Assembly (NCBI RefSeq): GCF_031877795.1
Contig: NC_133954.1
Location: 6,353,256 to 6,417,255 of the forward strand
DNA from: Strix aluco
Taxonomy: Eukaryota > Chordata > Aves > Strigiformes > Strigidae
DNA length: 64,000 nucleotides
Direction of reading: 5' to 3'
This document shows positions 1 through 19,600 of the stretch, piece by piece. The position numbers and the translations under genes were made by a program. The first letter of the stretch is position 1, and the number at the start of each line of letters is the position of its first letter. The notes below the pieces were generated by a model. The model was given only the letters and a program-made list of their open reading frames with translations, was not told the origin of the DNA and did no database searches.

Positions 1-78
1 GTGTACCGGGACAGGGTTTGGCCCAGCCATGGCACGCTCACCCATCACGAGCAGACCATCGTTATGATATTTTTCCAG

Positions 79-6712
<6,634 letters not shown>

Positions 6713-8100
6713 GGATGCCGCATCCAGCGCTGGCCGTGGGATCAACCAAGGATCTGTGGGATCTTCTGGAGTCCAGTTTACAGAAGAGCTTGTTGTGTCT
6801 GCGTGTGTGAGTGCGTCTGTGTGTAATTTAACAATCCCTCGACTGCCTCCGAAGCCTTGTTGTCCGTCACCCCACCATAATTGCAGGGACGTGCTTTCCA
6901 TGGCAAACCTCTCATTCTTACCTCGGCGGGTCGCCTCATGGGAGCCGGCGGCCCCTCCATACACTGAATGCAGAGAAATGGGACTTTCTCTGCCTGGCGA
7001 GTCTGTGAACTTTTAGGTGCTCATCGGGTCAAGTGGATTTCAGGACTGGCTCCTCGAACCGAAGGCTGAGCTGGGCTCTCCTCCACAGCCCGTGCTGGTG
7101 AAGCTCTGCCCACCTGGAGAGTCCCCCCCGCGCACTGGACAGATGCAGAGCCCTGGGGGCAGGCACAGGAGCCATCTCCTTGGGGGACGGGAAGCTTCGC
7201 TCCCTGCCAGCAGGCAGGAGCCAGCTCTGTGTGTGAGCCAGTGTGGCTCTGTGGGTTGAGGACATCGCTCGAGCAACATGGCAGCCCCCTGCTTCTTGCA
7301 GCCACATGTTTCTGCACTGCTGTGGCCCCGGACAGTGAAAAGCAGTGCCCCAGCATCACAGTGCCCTTCCTCCTTCCCTCCACGTGCACTCAGTTTGTAC
7401 CACCAGCCAATTCTATGTAGCATCAGCTGTGCTGGTCCCAGCTGCAGCCTGGCTCATCCCTGGGATGGTGCTGAGCTCCCCGTGTCCCCCTCTACTGTCC
7501 CCATGCCACAAAGCACATGGATGTGCAGGCAGCAGCCTGGGGAGGGTCATGATGCTTGTTATTCCTTGAGCCTGGCCACCTCTCCTTTTTCTGTGCTTTT
7601 TGGGCTGTGTGAGTGCACCATGCTTGGTTTTCTGTGTAGCTCAGGGTTCCAGAAGAGCAGGCAGGGTTCGGGCCATGTCCTGCTGCCTGGGGCTGTGTAT
7701 CACCTGTGGGTTGTCCTGCAGGGAAAAACAAATGTCCCACAAGCAGAGTTTGGCTGTAACTGTGCTGCTGCCTGGTCCCTGCCCCAGCCAGAGCATGGCA
7801 GCTCTGTTCCCCTTGATTGCACCAAAAAGCAAGAGAGACCTTGTGCCCAGCGTGGGGCTGGCCCCGAGGGCCCCAGCAGCATGTTGGCTCAGCTGGTGGT
7901 GGCCAAGTGTCCCTGGTCCCGGGCTGGCCTGTCCCCAGCAGCGTGGGAGCAGGATCTGGCTGCAGGCAGCAGTTGCTGATGCTGGGGTGGGAGCTGGGGC
8001 TGAGCCCCAGAGCTGGGGGGGGGAGTGGATGGGCAGCACCAGAGCGGCAGCGATTCACACCACGAAAATAAAAATAAATAAAATTTGAAAACCTCAAACT
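6713..8100 (+). other. ITGB3: ITGB3 3' UTR
   Basis: Sequence from the stop codon to the poly(A) region, about 1.37 kb. It has no supported coding exon; its length and termination at an AATAAA cluster fit a 3' UTR. The cleavage site is inferred to lie shortly after 8090. Confidence 0.7.
8067..8082 (+). terminator. Poly(A) signals for ITGB3
   Basis: Three overlapping or adjacent AATAAA hexamers start at 8067, 8073 and 8077. A GT-rich stretch (cagtgtctgtgacc, then agtggtctgtg) follows 25-60 bases downstream, as expected for a cleavage and polyadenylation site. Confidence 0.75.
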
Positions 8101-10530
8101 ACTCACAGTGTCTGTGACCACACCAGTGGTCTGTGCCCAGGCTTCCTGCCCCGTGGGCAGCCCCTGGCTCCCCAGCACGACTCAGGGAGCTGTGCTAAGC
8201 CAAGATGGGTTGAGGGATGGCGGAACTGGGCCGTGGGCCCCCCATGAGGGTCTCTGGGTACTGGGGGTTACTGGTGCCCTCCTGGGGGTGGGTAACACGT
8301 TTTGGGGGCACAAGGAGGGCCACAGCCTGCTACAGCCTGTGGTACTCCTGGCAGCCACTTTGTTTTACTGCAAGGGGGGTGAACCCCAGCAGCCCCCCAA
8401 CCTGCCCCCCAGGTCCCTGTGAACCCTCCGGTCTGCTGGAGCAGCCCCCAGAGGAGGGGAGCTGGGCTGGAACCGCTGCAGGACCGTCCCAGGTTCAGCT
8501 GGGGCTCGGGCTGAGGGTGGAGGTGCTAAACCTGGGAGCAGGGTCCCGCCTGCGTCCCCAGCACCCAGTACCCCGCCCGTGCACCCACTCTGCTCCGCGT
8601 CGCGCAGGGCTGCGGGGACACCCAGCGGCCACCCGTCAAAGCAGCATTTTGGGACCACAGAAGGTGCCTGAAAAACTGTTTGCCCAGCTCTCCAACACTC
8701 CCCCGTACCCCCTGAGCCGTGAGGTGCCCCCAGCCCGTGCAGCCTGTTCAGGCACCCGGGGCAGCACCCAGTGCGTCCAGCCACAGCGGGCAGGGGCTCG
8801 AGGGGGTGTTTCCAGCAGCCAAGCAGGCCCTGGGCTTGCGTTGGGTTGGACTCAGCTGGGTTTGGCCCCAGGAGGAGCATTTTGGCTGCAGGGTGGGCTG
8901 AGGGGAAGGCAAAGGGGTGCCCAAGGCAGAGCCTGGCTGCAACACAAAGGAGCAGGATGAGCCCCCCCGAGCTGGCTGGGGCTGCCCCAGGGCAGAGTGA
9001 GCCAGAGAAGGAGTTTGGGGCGCAGGGGTTTCAGCTGATCCCTCTGCTCGGTTTGGGCACCCACTCCGTGACGCTGCAGAGCTCATGGTGCCACCCCAGG
9101 GTGCAGGGCAGCCCCCCACCCCGGGTCATCCAGCCTGGGAACCTGCCCCACTCTCCCCGCTGAGCCAGCGAGGGTCCTTCCCGCAGGACACATCCAGCCT
9201 GCACAGGGGTTGATCCTGCTCAGGGCTACGGGCACAGCGCGGAGCCCAGCTAGCAGCAGCCAGAGGGATGGGGCACATTGTCCTCAGGCCCTGGATGTTG
9301 TCCCCATCCCTGGGACACCCTGTGCCTTAGACACCCCACTGGACCCCATCGGACCCTGTCCCAGCTCACTGGTGGCAGGGAGCTGAGCCTGGGAATGCCA
9401 CTGGTGCCACCAGGCACTCTGGGACATTGGGCAGAACAGGGACAGAGAGGTGACACCAGGCAGTGAGCTTGGGGACTGCCCTGTGCTGCCTGGGTGCACC
9501 CAAGGGTGAATCAGCTGCGGGGTCCCTGGAGTGGGTCAGGGGGCTGAGGGGTGCTGGGGGGCACCCAGCGCTGCAGCACCCTCTTGCCAGACAGCCCCTG
9601 GCACTGAAGTCACCTCCTGCCCCACCACAGACACTGAGCCCCAGGCTGATCCTTCCCAGCCGTGCCCTCAGCCCCAGCCCCGCTGGGTGTGAGACCCCGG
9701 GTGTCAGTGGAACCCTGGGGTTCCCCTGTGTGCAGCAGGGCCAGGACGGGGACTCCAGCGAGCCACCGAAATCCTGTGGCCCCGCCGCCACCAAGGCTCA
9801 GCAGCAGCCGCCGCGCTGTGGCTCAGCAGAAAGTCAGGACACGTCCGCCTGTTCCTGAGCCCCACCGGCCCCCAGGAGCGTGTCCTTGTCCAGCAGTACC
9901 TCCAAGTGAGCGAGGGGTGCCTCCTTGGATGGAGGGAGCCCACGTGTGCCCATGCTTCTGTCTCCTCACGTTCCCTGATTGTCCTCAAGACAGAAAAGCC
10001 ACAGGATGGGACAGGGACGGTGGTGAGGATGGTGCCAACATTGCAGGGGAGCTGCCCCACAGTGCGGGGTACTGATGGCTGAGATGTATCCATCCAGGCA
10101 GGCAGCATGCAGGAAGGATAAAGCAGCGCAGGTGAGAGTGGGCAGCGCTGGTCCCTGCACACATTCACATGAGTTCTTTTGGAAGTGTGCCCGCACCCCA
10201 AAACTAGGGGCCCATCACCCACACACACAACCCTCATCCCCAGGGATGCAGCTGGGTCATGCCAGGGGTTGCATGTCTCTATATTCTCCCAGGCAAGAAT
10301 TTGGCCTGGAGATGCATTTGGACGCTGCGGAGCACCCTGGTGTGGCCCAGTCTGGGGTAGATGCCTGCACAGGAGCTGGGGGGCAGAGATGGAGGACTGG
10401 ACCTTCCCAGAGCCCCCCAGATGGGGGCTGCCGGGTCTGTCCCATTCCCCTCCCTAGGCTCAGCCTGTGCTCAGACAGTGACTGATGGTGTGGGTGGGTG
10501 CTCCCGGCCCCAGACCCCATCTTCTTTTGA
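8101..10530. other. Intergenic, ITGB3 to EFCAB gene
   Basis: GC-rich sequence of about 2.4 kb with no recognised exon, repeat or RNA. Overlapping open frames on both strands are expected for this base composition. The promoter and any 5' non-coding exon of the downstream EFCAB gene probably lie here, but I cannot place them. Confidence 0.6.
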
Positions 10531-10540
10531 GGTGTTGCAG

Positions 10541-10692
10541 AAGAAATGGCAGCCACAGGGCAAGAAGAAGAAGAAAAGTAAGTACATGAGCAGTGGCCAG
10601 TCAGCCACAGTGGTGAGCCTCAAGGGCCAGCAGTGCCACAGAGAGCAGCACCCCCCAGACACCCCCGAGGCGGCTGTCACACCCCAGAATAG
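10541..10692 (+). CDS. Candidate first coding exon of the EFCAB gene
   Basis: An open frame runs from AAG at 10541 (after ttgcag) to donor gtaacg at 10693 in phase 2. It is lysine-rich at the start ([14 protein letters not shown]) and ends EAAVTPQN, joining in frame to the next exon as R-KSVSS. An alternative is a short first exon starting at ATG 10546, in a good Kozak context, encoding [10 protein letters not shown] and leaving by the consensus donor gtaagt at 10578, also in phase 2. I cannot decide between them from the sequence. Confidence 0.4.
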
Positions 10693-13600
10693 GTAACGCA
10701 GGGACTGTCTGGGGTTGAGCCAGTCCCACCCCTGGTGACCCCCGGGGTGATCTGAGCGCCAAGGCAGAGGGACAGGTGCTGGGCAGGGTCATCTCACGCG
10801 TGTCTGTCTGCTCCCTTGGTAGGAAGAGCGTGTCCAGCCTGTGCATGACTCCATACAACGAGGAGGGAGAAGAGCAGGATGACTGGAAGGTAACCCTTCT
10901 CCTCCCCTTCCAGTTCAACTGTGTTTGCTCCATCGTGCTCCTCTGAAATCCTCTGTCCTGCCTCGATGACTCCAGCACGCTGGAGAAACCAGTGCGACGC
11001 CATGTGTGCAATTCGGGCAGATCTCCATTTCCCATTGAGCTGTGGGATGAGACAAGACCCCGGTTCAGTTAAGTTCACTGCCCCTTGATGCCAGTGGGCA
11101 TGGCTGCTTGCAGGATCCGGCCCATGACCAGGAGGACCAGCTGGTCGAAGTCTGGAGTGGCTTTTTCCCCCAAAAATCAGGGCTGTGTCACTGTGCTGGC
11201 CAACATAAAGGAGTGTGAGCAGCCGCAGGTAGCTCCTGGGGCAGGTGGTGGAGGTGGTGGTTGCTCTCAGCTCCCTGGGAGAAGCCATTTGCGAGCCGTA
11301 ATAATTCCAACCCAGCTGAACCTGCACATTTTGGGCTGCGTGGAGGCTGTTGGTGTTGGGGACCACTAGATGGGGATGTCTGTACGTGCTGGGTCAGACG
11401 CTTTCCACCTTTCTGTGCTGCTTTCTGCTCATCTCCCACTGTGGACAGGGATCCCCAGAGAAATTTCCCCCATGGAGGTTTCCAGAGAGTGGGGGCAACC
11501 TGCAACCCATCCCACAGACACAGCTCCTGCAGCAACGCCTCAAGCCGGGGTTCTTGTTAATGCTACTTTTATTCCTGAAAGCACTGAAGCGCTCCCTCTT
11601 CTTGGAGCCCGTTAATACATCAACTCCTTTTGTAAACTGATGTCTGTTAATAAATCCAAGAATGAGCAAAGTGCTTCCTGATGCAGCTTGGCGATGATTT
11701 AAGGTGCATTCTGCCCCATTCACAACCCCAAACTCTGTTTTCCAGGTCTCTAGGAAATTTTCTGAAATGAAACACATCTGCCCATTGATTCTAGGGAATC
11801 AGGTCAATGTTACAGAGGTGAAATCTCACCTACCTCCAATAGAAATCCACTTACCAGACTAGAATCACCAGGAAGCACTGGAGGACATGGCTGTGGATGG
11901 CACTTTGGGATTGTTCAGGATCTGGAGCATCTGCTGGGCAAAAAGCTTAAGATTTGGGGAAGAGGAGAAAAAGCTGGAATTAAAAGAAACCAAAATGCTG
12001 ACATTTCCCAGGGCACAAAAATCACAGAATAATTAAGGTTGGAAGGGACCTCAGTAGGTCTCTAGTCCAACTTCTTGCTCAAAGCTGGGTCAGCTGTGAG
12101 ATCAGACTGGGTTGCTCTGGGATTTATCCATGATAGGATCTCCAGGGTTGTAAAGGAGTCGGGGATAGCCTGGGATGCAAGAGTGTCATGCTCTGGGGAA
12201 AGCTTGGACCTCCAGCCTACACCCGGCCAAAAAGGGCCTGGTTTGGGAAGCAGTTTTAGGGTGAGATTCTCTAAAATCACCAAATCCTTTGTGGGTATGA
12301 GAGCTCTCAGTGTTGTAAACTGCCCTTTTGGCGAGACATTTAAAGCTGCAACCAAGAGTCTCCCTGCAAACTCTTGTATTTTGGGCTCCCCTTTCTCGAA
12401 CATATTTCCCCGTTCACTAAGCTCCATCTTCCCCCATGCCCCAGGGGACATGGTTGACATCCACGACACAGATTCCAACATGGGCACCATGGAGGTCCCC
12501 TCAGGCAGCGAGGCGCTGCAGAAAGCCCTAGGACACACCACGAGTGGGGACTGATATTCCCCCCCTTACTCTCTGCTCCTACGTGGCCCCTCCAGCCAAC
12601 AGCCCAGTGACAGGAGCACAAGGAGGCTGCTGGGTCTCTGCAGCTCACGCCTGGCCCATGGCTGGCGCAGGGTATGCCGTGCACCCAGCAGAGGTTACAT
12701 TCTCTCCATTTCTCCCTTCCCTTTAATCTTGTGTTGAATTTTTTCTTTGCATTACTTGGCACAGGGGGCATAGCGTGAACTCTGTGTGTTTCAGCAAGAT
12801 ATAAATGCCATCCCTCAGCGTATCAAAGGAGAAGGGGGCTGTGCCTAGAGTGTGATACACATGGTGCAGCACGGAGGGAGGTGATGGGTGATGAATGGCC
12901 GTGGAAGGGGAATTTAATCCTTCTTGGCCTCATCATCCCACCCTGCCTGGGGGGAGGGAGTTTCATTGCATTATTGTGGCTACAGTCCTTCAGATCCTGA
13001 GATGGAAAGGGTAGGTGAAAGGCAAAGGAGTCTCTATTATTATTAATAATAACCTTTTTTTGCCAAGTCTCTCTGCACTGACTGCCAGCATGCAGAGGAG
13101 GTTTCCAACACTTTCTTGTTACAGAGGACACAGCCGCTGTGGATAATCAGGGCTCTGACCTGCCCGGGGTGGAGACCCATTTGACCCCAGAGCCACAGGA
13201 GATGCCAAGTCTTGCTGCTGTGGTTCGTGTCTCTCTGGCTGCCCTTTCACTGTCACTGCCAAGGTCTGAAATCTCCCTGGAGAGCCAGTCCCTGTTGCTG
13301 GCAAGACAGCCTGCTCCGTTCAAATACTGCCCGGGCCCTACCTTGGGTACAAAGGTGACACCCAGGACCTCGACACCATCCCGGGCTCCATGGCCAGCGA
13401 GGTCCACCTGACCAGCAAGGAGAAGCTGGAAGCCTTAGGACACATGGAAGGTAAGAGTAGGTATCTGAGGTCTTTTTCCTTGGAGGAAGCCTAGAAATCT
13501 CTGGAAACCAACAGATCAGTTAAAAGCCTTCTGCACGCCCGTACTGGTGCTTGTCAGAGGATGTGATGGTAACACGGAAGCTACACAAGGCAACTGATTC

Positions 13601-16600
13601 CCTTAAAATAGTGCAGTGGGTTCCCACTCACAGGGGTTAAACATGAAGGAAAGTCTCTGGTGGTGAGGGACTTCTAGTAGTAAAATCCTCCTCCCCTGTC
13701 TCAGCAGGGTCTAGTACCTTATTTTTGTACCCCAATCTGTCACAGAGGCATCATGCTATGAGGGGAGTTTGTGCCCAATGAAGTCAGTCTGGATTCCCAA
13801 CAGCGTAGAGAAGCAAGCCCCAGCACTTTTGCTTTCAACTTTCCCTTTTTCCGATGCCTGACCCTTCCCAAGGACTCCATCCTGCCTTCATCTGGAAGGA
13901 AGAAAGTTCTAACCATCATCTTGGGGAAGCCCCTAACTTGTACCGTAGCTGCCACTGGGTCCAGCACCAGCACCTCATCCCCTCTGTGTGCTGGTGTCTG
14001 TTATTTCCACTGACGCTGAGCAGCTGATGGGAAGGTGAATCCGAGTGAATCCATGAAGGTGGTGAGGACAGTCCAGCAACCACCCCTGGGCGGAGGCAAG
14101 CAAGATCTCCATAACCTAAGTTACTGCTAGATGACAGCAAACTGGATTAGACAAGAGTCTTTCAGAAGAAAACTCTGGGGCCACCTATCTTAATGAACTG
14201 CAAATCTGCTGGTAATGAAGCTATGCAGAGAGCCAGAGACACACCAGCACTGCAGTAGGTTTCCAAAACACCACTGCAGGGCTCACTACAGCCGTGTGCA
14301 GGCTCACCGAAGCCAGACAAGCAACAAAAATTCCCATATTCACTAGCTGTCCTTACGTGCGATTACACATGGCAGTCACAGCACTTGGGTTATGCAGCCA
14401 AGCTCCCAAGTAGAGCATGCCAAGAGAAACCGTGCTAAACTCTGACTTCTCATCAAGGATTCAAACACGCCGTCCCCAGTCCAACTTTCCAACTGAACAC
14501 ATTTCACACCAGAACCCTTAATACTGCTCAGGGCCATCAGAGATTAACACATCAAACCTGAAACTGCTAGAAAAATCAAAGCACAACACTGCTCTCAGCA
14601 TGCTCCTTGATCTGTGTTGTAACTCCTGAGTTCGAGGGTGGGAAATCACAGGTGTAGGATGGGCTGCTTGAGCCTGACCAAGATTTACTTGACACCCTCT
14701 GGTTTCTGTTTCCCTTCTTGTTTCAAGACCCAGTTTGTCTGCAAGCCACCTGACCTCGCTCTGCCTCCCCCTCATCGCAGTGATGGCAGGGCTTTTCCCC
14801 TCTCTGCTTGCAGGAGAGATTAATTTCACTAATGTGCTGAAAAGATTTTCAATCCTCTGGAGGACAGAGCTGGAGAAAGGCAAAAGATGTTACTAACACT
14901 GCTCTTATTTTTATATAACCAACCTCCCTCCATGTCCTGACTGTGCATAGAAGCTGGTAGCAGCTTGCTGATTTGTTTAGGATGACACTTAAAACACCCA
15001 TGTTTAGAAGGAAAATGATGCTCAGAGGTTTTTTATTTTCACAGAGGACAAAGTTGATGTCAGCAGTGAGGGCTCCATCCTGACCACCCCACGGATCCAC
15101 TCAGACCCAGAGGAGCTGAAAGAGGCAAAAGTGAATGGCGAATCATAGAAATAGTGGTGAAAAGTTGCCTCTGGAGGCCTCCAGAGCAACCTCCCACATG
15201 GAGCCAATTATTGCCAGCACTAGATCAGGTCAGTCAAGGTTTCGTCTAGCCAAGCCTCAGGCATCTCCTTTGGGACCTGAAAGTCTGGGCATGGCCCAAA
15301 GCACCTTGCCCGGTGTCTCTCAGATTTTCTGGGGTGACAGCAGGAACTGAGCCTGGGTCTTTCACCACCAGACCTTCGTGCTGGGTCACAGTGCTGCAGG
15401 GGTGACGGGCTGGGCCTGCTGCAATCACAACTATGTGGCCTCACATCCACCAGCTGAACCAGGTTCTGGATTAGCAGGTGAAGGACAATATCTCCAAGAG
15501 AGAGCTTGGTGTGATGTTAATTCCTCCCTGTGACTAGTCAGCCTTTGGCTACCATGAAGCACCATGTTTAAGGGGTAGGGAAAGGAAAACCAACTTGTCC
15601 ATGAAGTGCCACCTCCTTGGGTGGCAGTTTGTCTCAGAGCTACCTGCTGTCCCAGGTGCTGGCTATTCTGAAGGAAAGAGCGAAGGAAGGGGAATAAACT
15701 ACCCTGCACATCCACTGCAGGTGAGATAGGCAACCAGAGGCTTAAGTGGCAAGAAGAGGAGATTCAAATCAGCCCTAGGGAAGATGCTGTAGCAGAGGAC
15801 AGGGAATGCTGAGAGGGCACAGGATTTCCATTGCTGGATAACCTGCTGCCCATGAACAGGATGAAACAGTGAGTTAATGCTGCAGTAGCACAAAACAAGG
15901 ACAGGTGTCATCACAGGGTCATAGAATCATAGAAGGGTTTGGGTTGGAAGGGACCTTAAAGATCATCCAGTCCCACCCCCCTGCCACGGGCAGGGACACC
16001 TTCCACTAGCCCAGGTTGCTCAAAGCCCTGTCCAACCTGGTCCTTCCAGCTCTCCTCCTGGTGATGGCTACAGCTGTGAGTCCTGCCTGGAAGGAAGCCC
16101 ATGAGACTCTCTGCTTATTTGTCTTTCCACATCCAGAAAAACTTGCTCCTTCCCCTGGCTGTGCTCCCAAAAGCAGAGTGACACCAAAGCCTCTGCCAAA
16201 GAAGAAGGTGATAAACCCCTCCCAAAGGAGACAACCAGGTGAGCATGAAGGTGGAAACTGCGTGTGTGGAAATGCTGCCGTCTCTAGTCTGTTACGTGGT
16301 CACACGCAGGGGTTTTGCCTTCATGCTCATCCCTACAGTGCTGTGTGTGCTGGCGTTATCGATCTTGAGGAGAAACGCTGAGGCACAGGCGGTGAACTGG
16401 GCTTCTGACCCCCCCAACAAGGGCTGTGGGTCACAGAGCTTGGTCATCCAGTGCTGCAGTGTGGCCAAGGGAGGTGTCCAGGGCTGTTACCTCCTGCCTG
16501 ATGGTTCTGCTTCCACACACACACCAGGGTGGCCACAGTCACCCTCTGTCAAAGCTGGCCTGAACTGGGGAAGACAACAGAGATGCCAATATCATTTCTG

Positions 16601-19600
16601 TGCAGCCTGGAGCAGTTAACGTGAGCTGCCACAGAGTGTTTCAGTCCCACCACTGTGAGCGTGGAGCTGGGTGGTGAGCTCTTCTCTCGCAGTCCTTCCA
16701 GCACTGTCTGGCCCGTAAGGCTGGGAAAAGGACTGGTGCCTGCCTTGCTTGCTCCAACTCCATCAGCAGGAGCTGCGCACTGGTTGGTCTCTTGTCAGTG
16801 CCTCTCAGTCCATCTCTTTATGCCTCTGTGTGTGTGGCAAGGACCTCTCATGCAGCCCTCAGCAGAGAACTGAGTGAAAAGCAGCAAAGAACATGACAAG
16901 GAAACAACTGAAAGGTCATGTTACCTTGTTATGGGCTTCCCTCCTGGAAGGCACGCTGTCAGCATGGCCAGGAGTGGTTTGACCTTTAGCTTGGTCCTGT
17001 GGTGTTGCATGATCCTTCTGAGACAACAACCAGGAGTACACAAAGGAAGGGACAAGTCCCTTGTCTCAAGGATTTGGAGACGCAGCAACTGAAGGAAGCA
17101 TCAATACCCTTTTTGACAGAGAGAGAACTGAAGCTCATGAGCACAGAGCTAGAACTAAACCAACCACCTCACCCAGCACCTGGCGTTAAATACAGGCTCA
17201 CCCTTCCTCTGGCCAGCTCCCCCAACTCCCCTGCACCCTCAGTAGCTGTTTAGAGGTAGATGCTTTGCCACTGGCAGTAAGGAACAACCAACCCCAATCC
17301 CAGTCCCAAACCCCAAGTGGTTATAGTTCATTGTTTCCAAATGAATATAATATAGGTAGTGCCTCCCTCCGGCCTGTTTAATCTGCTGTCCTCTCCCTGC
17401 CTGCAGCGTTCTCCAACACTTTCAACTTATTCCCCAAAGATCCGGATGGCAAAATTAAACTTCACAGCCTGGAGGTGACTGCTAAGCAGCTGGGCTTTAG
17501 CTTAACCAGTCAAGAGGTGTACGATGAGCTGGTGCGCGCAGATGCTGACAGTGAGTGCACCAGACCACGCGTTACTCCCCAGTGGGTTGTTCTGAGCCAA
17601 TTTCTGGGTGTGCAGAGCAATCCTCCTCCATGTGCCTTCCCAGCCTGCGGCAATACTGTACCAAAATGTTTCCTGAGCCAGAGGCTGTACTTGGGCTGCT
17701 GCATTTTAGCACTTACCAGGGACTATCCTTCATATGTCACACCCTTTGGACATCTTTATGCATGATGAAGCACCAGGATCCACAGCCCAGTTGCATGTGA
17801 AAGCTTTAACAGCTCTTTTCCTATCCTTAGATTTTAGTAGCAAATCCTTCTGCAGTGCCAGCTCTGAGCTGCTTGCCCCAGCTTTTCATTACAGCAAAAA
17901 ACTGCCTTGCTAATGGAGGTGCCGTTTGCCTGCAGGAAACATGATGGTGGAACTCTCTGACTTTCTGGACATCATTAGTGACAAGAAGTGTTTCACCCAG
18001 ACAATATGTAAGTAAGAGACATTCTACTCCAGCAAAAGCTTATCCAGAGATATCTGAATTTACCCAATTCTCAGGCTAATTGGTACCAAGCAAGAAATCA
18101 GCATCTGGGACCCAAAGAGACAAAGGCTGCTCTACTCAGACAAGACGGCAACAGGTCAATGGGCCATGACAGGCCAGCTCAGGGTTAGCTCTGCCCCTGG
18201 GGCCAACCATCGCTGTGCTTGCCAGTCTCAGGGACAGGGGCAGGAATCCAGCATTCGGTCCAGGTGTTCCTGGTTGCAAGAGCAGAGGCCAAACTCTTCT
18301 CTTACAAGATGGGACACAGAAGGAGTAGAAGATCTTACCTTCTTTGACTAATGATAAGCTGCAGGGAATTGTTCTCCCTGGTAGATACCTAACTAGCACT
18401 CAGCAGAAAATGGGGATGGATCCCCCCACCAAAACTTGTCCAGATCTTCCTGGGGGCTGCTGGGATCTCTGCTCCCTCTGAGCTCTGTGAAGGTAAGACA
18501 AGGCTCATTCATGGCTCTGACCACTCTCCTCTCCAGCCCCTGGGAAAAATGACTCAGGTGGCTTCAATTCTGTCAATGTCAGAGGAAACCTCCTCTTCAA
18601 AGTCTTCTTGAAGCTGGTAGAGTTGGCAGCTCTGCCCTGGAGAACTCTTTTAGATTATCAGGTGAGTTGCCTTAGTTCTGTGAGACAGAGAAGGAAGGTC
18701 CCCACTTCCCTGGGATATTTGTGTCTTCTATAATAGAATATACAGAACACAGGGCCCCAAGACTAGATTTCCCAAAATGTTTTATGTCTAGTTGGACACC
18801 CAAAAGCACCTGCATAGCTCAGACTCCTGCTCTACAAACACACTGCTGTAAATGCCACCACGTGTCTATCAATCACACACCTTCGCAGTTTCAATATCCT
18901 CACGTACCCGGTCTTTCCAGATATGTGGGTGCACAGCAGGCAGTGCTGCACGGGGCCTTGGGCTGTGTTTCACAGGACAATGACGCCCTCTTTTGTCTTC
19001 TAGTTCCTACCAGCAGAAGCTTAGGGAATGTACTGGCCAAAAAGTCTGGATGGATGGTGACTTCCTCAAGTGTCACAGAAAGAAGCCCCACAAAATTTGG
19101 AAAGAGACAGTTTACCCTATGCCTTCCTTTGTAAGTGCTGTCCATGTGTCAGCCATGAACAAAAGGGAGACAGCAGCTTACGTGGAGCACCTCAAAGGTA
19201 AGGCTTGCACCGTGACACTCCCGCTCTGTCCAAAAGGGGAGTCACTGGAGCTGTGAGGGGGACAACCCGACTGGGGCATTTCACAGAATCAGAATCACAG
19301 AATCATCCAGGTTGGAAAAGACCCTCGGGATCATCGAGTCCAACCCTCAGCCCGACTCTACAAAGTTCTCCCCTACCCCACATCCCCCCACAGCTCATCC
19401 AAACGACCCTTAAACACATCCAGGGATGGGGACTCCACCCCCTCCCTGGGCAGCCTATTCCATTCTCTGACCACTCTTTCTGGGAAACATTTTTCCCTCA
19501 TGTCCAGTCTGAACCTCCCCTGTTGCAGTTTAAAGCCGTTCCCTCTCGTTCTGTCACTAATCACCTGGGAGAAGAGACCAGCACCAACCTCTCCACAACG

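Noticed and set aside
11449-11580. Possible extra EFCAB exon after acceptor ctgtggacag
   Set aside because: The frame is open, but there is no convincing donor and the peptide does not resemble the repeat exons.
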